From the NCBI GenBank assembly GCA_044871085.1, contig JBIOZI010000309.1:1-5506 (forward strand): DNA of 5,506 nucleotides, in the 5' to 3' direction. The notes under the pieces are model-generated. The model was not told the DNA's origin and did not search any database. It saw only the letters and a program-made list of their open reading frames with translations. Positions 1-5,506 of the stretch are shown piece by piece; position 1 is the first letter of the stretch, and each line of letters starts with the position of its first letter. Source of the DNA: CADEED01 sp044871085. GTDB taxonomy: Bacteria > Pseudomonadota > Gammaproteobacteria > Steroidobacterales > Steroidobacteraceae. The translations under genes were made by a program, and so were the position numbers.

Positions 1-1
1 C

Positions 2-415
2 GTGCCGCTGCCGGATGACGCGGACGTCTCGCTGCCGGGCGTGGCTGCGCCGCCGCCGGATCATGCGGACGTCTCGCGGCCGCGCGTGGCCACCGCGCCG
101 CTGCCCGAGGACGCGGACGTCTCGCTGCCGCGCGTGGCCACCGTGCCGCTGCCCGATGACGCGGACGTGTCGCTGCCGCCGGCGGCGTTCGCGCCGCCAC
201 CCGATACCGCGGAAACGACGCGCCCGCAGGCCGGGCAACCCGCGCCCGCCCCGAAGCCTTCCCCGAAGCCCGCCGCGGCAGCCGACGCCGCGCCGCGCGA
301 AGATCTGCTGTCCCACAGCGAATTGATGCGGCCGGTCGAGCCACGCACCGAAAAAAACGCGTCGCAGGCGGACCCGCATGCGCAGACGGTGCCGCGGCCG
401 GAGCCGCGCAGGTGA
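2..415 (+). CDS. Pro/Ala-rich tandem-repeat protein, C-terminal fragment (5' end outside window)
   Basis: I do not recognise this protein. The frame is open from the window edge to a TGA at 413-415, giving 137 visible codons. The GTG at position 2 is an in-frame valine codon inside a repeat, so the true start is almost certainly upstream. Residues 2-80 are tandem copies of a 15-16-residue acidic, Pro-rich unit (consensus about PLPDDADVSLPRVATA). They are followed by an APAPKPSPKPAAAA linker and a more polar tail with several Arg and Glu (about residues 98-137). There is no Cys, no membrane segment and no predicted fold, so the visible part is probably an extended, disordered region of a larger protein. 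Such Pro/Ala/Lys stretches are common in envelope-spanning or linker proteins, but that is only an analogy. Third positions are strongly G/C and the stop overlaps the miaE start by 4 nt, which together support real coding and co-transcription with miaE. Confidence 0.7.
   Translation: MPLPDDADVSLPGVAAPPPDHADVSRPRVATAPLPEDADVSLPRVATVPLPDDADVSLPPAAFAPPPDTAETTRPQAGQPAPAPKPSPKPAAAADAAPREDLLSHSELMRPVEPRTEKNASQADPHAQTVPRPEPRR
5..241 (+). repeat. Tandem repeat, 45-48 bp unit, about five copies, in-frame
   Basis: Units run 5-49 (15 codons), 50-97, 98-145, 146-193 and 194-241 (16 codons each). Each begins with P-x-P-D/E and the first four carry an invariant ADVS core. The first and third units share an identical 21-nt stretch (17-37 and 110-130), so the similarity holds at DNA level, which suggests recent duplication or slippage. 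The fifth copy is degenerate (PPPDTAETTRPQ). The array may continue upstream of the window. Confidence 0.88.
400..403 (+). promoter_or_regulatory. Ribosome binding site of miaE
   Basis: A GGAG motif lies 8 nt before the GTG at 412, a normal Shine-Dalgarno spacing. It lies inside the end of the preceding gene and supports the GTG start. It is the only convincing Shine-Dalgarno motif I see before any of the five genes that start in the window. Confidence 0.5.
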
Positions 416-1077
416 GCGCGAAGCGGGAAGCGCACGCGGCCGTCGTTGCCGGCGCGGAGCCGGCGCCGGGACGATTCGCGCGGGCCACGGGCCTTTCGAT
501 CCTGCGGGCGCCGACGCCGCGTGCCTGGGTCGAGGCGGCGTGCGCCGACCTGCCGACGCTGCTCGTCGATCACGCCAACTGCGAGAAGAAGGCCGCCTCC
601 ACCGCGCTCGCGCTGATCTTCGCGTATCCCGAGGATCGCCCGCTCGCCGTGTCGCTGTCGCGCCTCGCGCGCGAAGAATTGAAGCACTTCGAGCAGGTCG
701 AGCGCCTCATGCGCCGGCTCGACGTGCCGCACCAGCGCATGAAGCCCGGACGCTACGCGGGCGAGTTGCGCAAGCTCGTGCGCACGCACGAGCCGAAGCG
801 CAAGCTCGATCTGATGATCGTGCACGCGCTCATCGAGGCGCGCTCCTGCGAGCGCTTCCGCCTGCTCGCCGCGCATCTGCCCGAGGCCGCGCGCGACCTG
901 TACCAGCAACTCGAACGTTCCGAGGCGCGGCATTTCGAGATGTACCTCGATTTCGCGCACCGCGAATACCCGGCCGATGAGATCGCAGCGCGCCTGGAGG
1001 TCATCGCGACGCGCGAAGCCGAGCTCGTCACGAGCCTCGACACGGAGCTTCGCTTCCACTCCGGGCTCCCCCACTGA
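412..1077 (+). CDS. miaE: tRNA-(ms2io6A37) hydroxylase MiaE
   Basis: MiaE is the non-haem di-iron monooxygenase that hydroxylates the isopentenyl group of ms2i6A37 in tRNAs reading U-initial codons, after MiaA and MiaB have acted. The 221-residue product is a ferritin-like helical protein with the expected carboxylate/His ligand set: Glu58 (in DHANCEKKAAS), Glu89-x-x-His92 (REELKHFEQ), Glu142 (LIEARSCERF) and Glu171-x-x-His174 (SEARHFEMYL). It ends with the family-typical RFHSG. Family members are usually a little over 200 residues; recognisable similarity starts near residue 28 (LSILRAPTPRAWVEAA), so this copy has about 20 extra N-terminal residues. I chose the GTG at 412 because no ATG, GTG or TTG follows in frame before the conserved region, a GGAG lies 8 nt upstream, and GTGA forms a 4-nt stop/start overlap with the previous gene, implying translational coupling. 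miaA and miaB are not in the window. It converges on lpxH with a 21-nt gap. Confidence 0.95.
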   Translation: MSAKREAHAAVVAGAEPAPGRFARATGLSILRAPTPRAWVEAACADLPTLLVDHANCEKKAASTALALIFAYPEDRPLAVSLSRLAREELKHFEQVERLMRRLDVPHQRMKPGRYAGELRKLVRTHEPKRKLDLMIVHALIEARSCERFRLLAAHLPEAARDLYQQLERSEARHFEMYLDFAHREYPADEIAARLEVIATREAELVTSLDTELRFHSGLPH

Positions 1078-1098
1078 CGAGCCATCTGCCGGATTTTG

Positions 1099-1836
1099 TC
1101 AGCCGCGCGGCAGCGGCACTTCGCGCACCCCGTTCGCGTCCACCGCCACGCAGCTGGCGCTCTCGTACCAGGGCGCGAGCACCACGCGCTCCGCGTGCCT
1201 GCCGTCCACCGACAGCTCGTGTATCGCCGGCCGGTGCGTGTGCCCGTGTATGAGGCGCCTCGCCCCGGTGACCCGCAGGGCGCGCAGCACGGCATCCGGG
1301 TTCACGTCCATGATGGTCGGGATGGTGCGCTGGGTATGCGCGCGGCTGCCGGCACGCGCCGCGCTCGCGAGCTCGCGGCGCGTGGCGAGCGGCAGCGCGA
1401 GGAAGCGCTGCTGCCAGCGCGGGCGGCGCACGATGTCGCGCAGCGCCTGGTAGGCGGGGTCCTCGGTGCAGAACAGGTCGCCGTGCGACAGCAGCGTGGG
1501 AACGCCGTGCAAGTCAGTCAACACCGGGTCGGGCAGTAGTTTGACGCCGGTGCGGGCCTCGTAATCCGCGCCCAACAGGAAGTCGCGGTTGCCGTGGATG
1601 ACGTACACCGGCACGCCCGAGTCCGACAGTGTCCGCAGTGCGGCGTTCGCGCGCGCATGGTCGGCATCGTCGTCATCGTCGCCGACCCACACTTCGAACA
1701 GGTCGCCGAGCAGATAGAGCGCCTGCGCGCCGCGCGCCGGGCCGGCGAGGAACCGGATGAAGGCGTCGATGGCCCACGGTGCCTCCGAATCCAGATGCAG
1801 GTCGGAGGCCAGCAGGCTGTGCGGGACCGCGTTCAC
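1099..1836 (-). CDS. lpxH: UDP-2,3-diacylglucosamine diphosphatase LpxH
   Basis: LpxH hydrolyses UDP-2,3-diacylglucosamine to lipid X plus UMP, the fourth step of lipid A synthesis, at the inner face of the cytoplasmic membrane. The 245-residue product (E. coli enzyme 240) is a calcineurin-type metallophosphoesterase. All binuclear Mn site residues are present: Asp12 and His14 (SDLHL), Asp45 (LLGDLFE), Asn83 (HGNRDFLLG), His118 (SHGD), His199 and His201 (HGHTHRP). Each is exactly four residues later than in E. coli (D8, H10, D41, N79, H114, H195, H197), so there are no internal indels up to that point. The loop after GDLFEVWVG is an unusual run of five Asp (53-57). The start is a GTG at 1836 that overlaps the TGA of the upstream cyclophilin gene (GTGA). 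No good Shine-Dalgarno precedes it, so coupled translation is likely. The same gene pair exists in E. coli and Pseudomonas (ppiB-lpxH). Confidence 0.96.
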   Translation of the reverse strand: MNAVPHSLLASDLHLDSEAPWAIDAFIRFLAGPARGAQALYLLGDLFEVWVGDDDDDADHARANAALRTLSDSGVPVYVIHGNRDFLLGADYEARTGVKLLPDPVLTDLHGVPTLLSHGDLFCTEDPAYQALRDIVRRPRWQQRFLALPLATRRELASAARAGSRAHTQRTIPTIMDVNPDAVLRALRVTGARRLIHGHTHRPAIHELSVDGRHAERVVLAPWYESASCVAVDANGVREVPLPRG

Positions 1837-2543
1837 CGCGGCGGCGGAGCAGCCTGCTTGTCGTCGGCCGGTGGCGGCGGCGGCACGGCCGGCGGTGAAT
1901 CGGCGGGTGGCGCCTGCGCGGGCGGCGCGTCGGCCGGAGTCGACGCCGGCGCCGGCGCGGTGACCGGCGCCGCGGCCGCGTCGGCCAGCAGGTCTATCTT
2001 CTGGATGACGACCTGCTTGAGCGGCGCATCGGCCTTGAAGGGCCCCGCCGCGCCCGTGGGCGACACGCTGATGCGATCGACGACCTCCATGCCTTCGACC
2101 ACGCGGCCGAACACCGCGTAGCCCCAGCGCGTCGGCAGCGGATCCAGATCGGGGTTGTCGGCAACGTTGATGAAGAACTGGCAATCGCCGGTGTGCGGGC
2201 CCGAGGCACGCGCCAATCCGACCGTGCCGCGCAGGTTCTTGAGGCCGTTGCCGGCCTCGTTGGCGATCGGCTTGTTCGCGGGCTTGGATTTGTAGTCGAG
2301 ACCGACGCCGCCGCCCTGGATGAGGAAATTCGCGATGACCCGGTGGAACTGCGTGTTGGTGTAGTGGCCGGCGCGCACGTAGCCGAGGAAGTTCTCGACC
2401 GTCATCGGCGCGCGGTCGCGCTGCAGCTCGATGGTGAACGTGCCGAAGTTGGTGGTGACGAGCACGCGCTCGGGAGGCGCGGCCCGGACCGCGAGTGAAG
2501 CGAGCAGGACGAGGATTCCGATCGACAGTCGATGTGTGCGCAT
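1833..2543 (-). CDS. Exported cyclophilin-type peptidylprolyl cis-trans isomerase (PpiA/PpiB family) with Pro-rich tail
   Basis: This enzyme catalyses cis-trans isomerisation of Xaa-Pro bonds during protein folding. The 236-residue product starts with a signal peptide (MRTHR, hydrophobic SIGILVLLASLAV, then RAA with likely cleavage after residue 21 or 22), which points to the periplasm. The cyclophilin domain spans about 27-187, with the active-site block FHRVIANFLIQGGG (Arg68, Phe73, Gln76), CQFFINV (Phe124) and WGYAVFGRVVEGM. Residues 188-236 form a Pro/Ala-rich, probably disordered tail absent from E. coli PpiA (190 residues) and PpiB. The export signal resembles PpiA, while the position next to lpxH and divergent from synthetase genes is that of cytoplasmic PpiB, so I give no symbol. 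An in-frame ATG at 2588 would add 15 residues ahead of the signal peptide, but a -10-like element lies between the two, so I prefer 2543. The gene overlaps lpxH by 4 nt. Confidence 0.93.
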   Translation of the reverse strand: MRTHRLSIGILVLLASLAVRAAPPERVLVTTNFGTFTIELQRDRAPMTVENFLGYVRAGHYTNTQFHRVIANFLIQGGGVGLDYKSKPANKPIANEAGNGLKNLRGTVGLARASGPHTGDCQFFINVADNPDLDPLPTRWGYAVFGRVVEGMEVVDRISVSPTGAAGPFKADAPLKQVVIQKIDLLADAAAAPVTAPAPASTPADAPPAQAPPADSPPAVPPPPPADDKQAAPPPR

Positions 2544-2551
2544 GGCGGGCG

Positions 2552-2557
2552 ATTCTA
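2552..2557 (-). promoter_or_regulatory. Candidate -10 element for the cyclophilin-lpxH transcript
   Basis: On the minus strand the hexamer TAGAAT (5 of 6 to TATAAT) ends 8 nt before the ATG at 2543. A start site about 7 nt downstream would leave a leader of only 0-3 nt. No Shine-Dalgarno sequence precedes the ATG and no good -35 hexamer is visible at 16-18 nt. It stands out as AT-rich in a GC-rich context. Confidence 0.45.
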
Positions 2558-2568
2558 CCGAAGCGGCG

Positions 2569-2582
2569 GCGGCGCGCGCCGC
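2569..2582. repeat. 14-bp perfect GC palindrome between divergent promoters
   Basis: GCGGCGCGCGCCGC is a perfect inverted repeat without spacer. It covers the expected -35 and part of the spacer region of the leftward promoter. It could be an operator, but alternating G/C stretches form palindromes easily in such GC-rich DNA, so function is speculative. Confidence 0.3.
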
Positions 2583-2584
2583 GA

Positions 2585-2623
2585 CCATGAAAACGGCGTG
2601 GAGTTTCCACTCTGGCCATGAAA
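2585..2623 (+). repeat. Direct repeat CCATGAAA, two copies 31 bp apart
   Basis: Identical octamers lie at 2585-2592 and 2616-2623 in the divergent intergenic region, 31 bp apart (about three helical turns, the same DNA face). They flank the inverted repeat at 2598-2610. The arrangement could serve a regulator, but no known binding motif is recognised and chance is possible. Confidence 0.25.
2598..2610. promoter_or_regulatory. Short inverted repeat, possible operator
   Basis: GTGGA-GTT-TCCAC is a perfect 5-bp dyad with a 3-nt spacer, near the middle of the 109-nt region between the divergent cyclophilin and gltX genes. The position suits a shared regulator, but the dyad is too short to assign to a known protein and is not a convincing terminator. 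Confidence 0.25.
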
Positions 2624-2640
2624 CCTGGGCACGGCTGCCC

Positions 2641-2646
2641 TAAAAT
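2641..2646 (+). promoter_or_regulatory. Candidate -10 element for gltX-cysS, implying a leaderless mRNA
   Basis: TAAAAT (5 of 6 to TATAAT) ends 6 nt before the gltX GTG at 2653. Transcription starting about 7 nt downstream would begin at or next to the start codon. The TAA within it (2641-2643) is an in-frame stop four codons upstream of the GTG, so gltX cannot start further upstream. There is no Shine-Dalgarno motif before the GTG. No clear -35 is visible. Confidence 0.5.
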
Positions 2647-2652
2647 CCACCG

Positions 2653-4067
2653 GTGTCATCCGCCCGCATCACCACACGCTTCGCCCCCAGCCCCACGGGC
2701 GAGCTGCATCTCGGCAACGCCCGCACGGCGCTGTTCAGCTGGCTGTTCGCGCACCACGCGCAGGGGCGCTTCGTGCTGCGCATCGAGGACACGGACACCG
2801 AGCGCAGCAAGGAGGCATTCACCGGGGCGCTCATGGACGACCTGCGCTGGATGGGGCTCGTTTGGGATGCCGGCCCCGCGCCTGCGGGCCAGGCCGTGGC
2901 GGGCGAGGAGTACCACCAGTCGCGCCGCGGGCACATCTATGCGCGTCATTCGGCCACACTGGACGCGCGCGGCTTCACGTATCCCTGCTATTGCACTCCG
3001 CTCGAGCTCGACCTCTCACGCAAGGCGCAGCTCGCCGCCGGCCGCCCGCCGCGCTATGCCGGCACCTGCCGCGAGCTGGCTCCCGAGGCGCGGGTGCGCA
3101 AGAGCGCGCAGGGCATCTCGCCGACCACGCGATTCCGCGTGCCCACCGGCAAGCGGGTCGAATTCGACGACATGGTCCACGGCTTCCAGTCCTTCGCCAC
3201 CGACGACATCGGGGATTTCATCCTGCGGCGCGCGGACGGCAGCGCGGCATTCTTCTTCAGCAATGCCATCGACGACTCCGAGATGGGCATCACGCACGTG
3301 TTGCGCGGCGAGGATCACCTCACGAATACCCCGCGGCAGCTGCTGGTGCTGGAGGCGCTGGGCCTGCGCGCGCCGACCTACGGCCATCTGTCGCTGCTCG
3401 TCGGCGCGGACAGCTCGCCGCTGTCGAAGCGCCACGGCGCAACCAGCGTGCGCGAGTTCCGCGAGCGCGGCTATCTGCCGGCGGCGCTGACGAACCACCT
3501 GTTCCGTCTCGGGCATTCGAGCGGCGAGAACGGCGTGCTGTCGCTCGAGCAGATGGCGCGTGCGTTCACCGTCAAACATCTCGGCCGCGCTCCAGCGCGT
3601 TTCGAGGAATCGCAGCTCAATGTCTGGCAGCGCGAGGTGGCGCATCACATGCCGCTCGAGGACAGCGAGCGCTGGCTCGAGGCCGAAACGCCGCGCGACA
3701 TCGACGCCACGCGCCGCCGCGCGTTCATCGAGGCCATCCGTCGCAACGTGGTGCTGCCGAAGGACGTCGCGCGCTGGCGCGAGGTGGTGTTCGGGCCGTC
3801 GCCGGCGCTCGACGCCGCCGCGCTGGCGTGCGTGCGCGAGGCGGGTGCGCAGTTCTTCCACGCGGCGGCCGAGGCCTCGCGCGCGAGCGGCGGCATCCTC
3901 GATGCCATCGTCGAGGCCGTGAAGCGCGCGACCGGCGCCAAGGGACCGGCGCTGTGGAAGCCATTGCGCCTCGCGCTCACGGGCGCCACGGAAGGCCCCG
4001 AGCTCGCGCCGCTGCTGCGCGCCATTCCCGAAGCCGCCATCACCGATCGCCTGAGCCGTTTCACCAC

Positions 4068-4071
<4 letters not shown>
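2653..4071 (+). CDS. gltX: Glutamate--tRNA ligase (GluRS)
   Basis: This class Ib aminoacyl-tRNA synthetase attaches glutamate to tRNA in the cytoplasm. The 472-residue product (E. coli 471) carries RFAPSPTGELHLGNARTA (residues 9-26) with HLGN as the HIGH signature, then LRIEDTDTERS (42-52), VLRGEDHL (216-223) and the KMSKS-equivalent PLSKRHGATS (256-265). In the zinc insertion Cys112-x-Cys114 is followed after 24 residues by Cys139, the E. coli spacing (C98, C100, C125), but the E. coli fourth ligand position (His127) is Glu141. The C-terminal third is the helical anticodon-binding region. GTG 2653 is the only plausible start: an in-frame stop lies 12 nt upstream, and the conserved block begins within nine residues. 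The stop overlaps the cysS start (ATGA). GluRS rather than GlnRS is supported by the SPTG-x-LH-x-G-x-ART motif and all-helical C-terminus. Whether it charges tRNA-Glu only, or also or mainly tRNA-Gln, cannot be read from sequence alone. Confidence 0.96.
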
Positions 4072-5468
<1,397 letters not shown>

Positions 5469-5506
5469 CGACCCTGCGGGCCGACGCGTCGATTGACGTT
5501 CGGATG
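5469..5506. other. Sequence downstream of cysS, no gene recognised
   Basis: These 38 nt contain a 10-bp palindrome CGACGCGTCG (5482-5491) with no T-tract, so it is not a convincing terminator. They also contain TTGACG (5493-5498), which matches a -35 consensus at five of six bases, but the window ends before a -10 could be seen. The terminal ATG (5504-5506) could be a start codon, but nothing follows to test it. Confidence 0.3.

Noticed and set aside
61..1074. Long open frame on the minus strand opposite the repeat protein and miaE
   Set aside because: It is a by-product of high GC and biased codons. The plus strand encodes an unmistakable MiaE with all iron ligands, and the antisense product has no recognisable motif.
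1064..1096. Possible terminator between convergent miaE and lpxH (GGCTC/GAGCC, then TTTT)
   Set aside because: The stem is only 5 bp with a 10-nt loop, and the four T residues lie 9 nt beyond it, so it does not meet the usual pattern for an intrinsic terminator.
1074..1102. CTGAC/GTCAG inverted repeat containing both convergent stop codons
   Set aside because: Five base pairs with a 19-nt spacer is expected by chance, and the symmetry follows from both genes ending in TGA.
2543..2588. Alternative ATG at 2588 for the cyclophilin gene
   Set aside because: It would put 15 residues including a Glu before the signal peptide, and the -10-like hexamer lies downstream of it.
1837..2619. Extension of the lpxH frame upstream to a start at 2619 (minus)
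   Set aside because: The upstream part is the wrong frame of the cyclophilin gene. The conserved LpxH sequence begins just after the GTG at 1836, and the length then matches the family.
2862..4067. Extension of the cysS frame upstream through gltX
   Set aside because: The added sequence is Arg-rich shadow of gltX. CysRS similarity and correct E. coli residue numbering start exactly at the ATG at 4068.
5504..5506. ATG at the window end as the start of a following gene such as folD, which follows cysS in Pseudomonas
   Set aside because: No coding sequence is visible after it, so the identity cannot be supported.

Overview
The window is very GC-rich DNA with third codon positions almost all G or C. 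It looks like a chromosomal housekeeping segment of a Gram-negative, high-GC gammaproteobacterium, for example from the Steroidobacter/Xanthomonadales/Nevskiales side; that placement is inference from gene content. LpxH implies a lipid A outer membrane. MiaE is typical of beta/gammaproteobacteria and their neighbours. The lpxH-cyclophilin pair diverging from aminoacyl-tRNA synthetase genes is a known gammaproteobacterial arrangement. No mobile element, CRISPR array, tRNA or rRNA gene is visible.

Layout: (1) 2-415 (+) is the 3' end of an unrecognised Pro/Ala/Asp-rich protein containing a 16-residue tandem repeat. (2) 412-1077 (+) is miaE, the tRNA ms2io6A hydroxylase, overlapping the preceding gene by 4 nt. 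(3) Converging on miaE with a 21-nt gap, a leftward pair encodes a signal-peptide-bearing cyclophilin-type peptidylprolyl isomerase (2543-1833) and lpxH (1836-1099), again overlapping by 4 nt. (4) A 109-nt divergent intergenic region (2544-2652) holds a -10-like element close to the start codon of each flanking gene. (5) Rightward, gltX (2653-4071) and cysS (4068-5468) form a third 4-nt-overlapping pair. (6) The last 38 nt hold no recognisable gene.

Functionally the window combines tRNA metabolism (miaE, gltX, cysS) with cell-envelope biogenesis (lpxH for lipid A, an exported prolyl isomerase for periplasmic folding). All catalytic or metal-binding residues I could place in MiaE, LpxH and CysS are present. 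GltX is full length but has a Glu at the usual fourth zinc-ligand position and a variant KMSKS loop.

The points most worth a second look are: a GluRS gene occupying the slot that glnS holds in the corresponding Pseudomonas locus, which raises the possibility of indirect Gln-tRNA synthesis; the apparently leaderless or near-leaderless starts of both divergent transcription units; the exported, Pro-rich-tailed cyclophilin in the position of the normally cytoplasmic PpiB; and the tandem-repeat protein fragment. I did not find convincing evidence of a wholly new biological system here.
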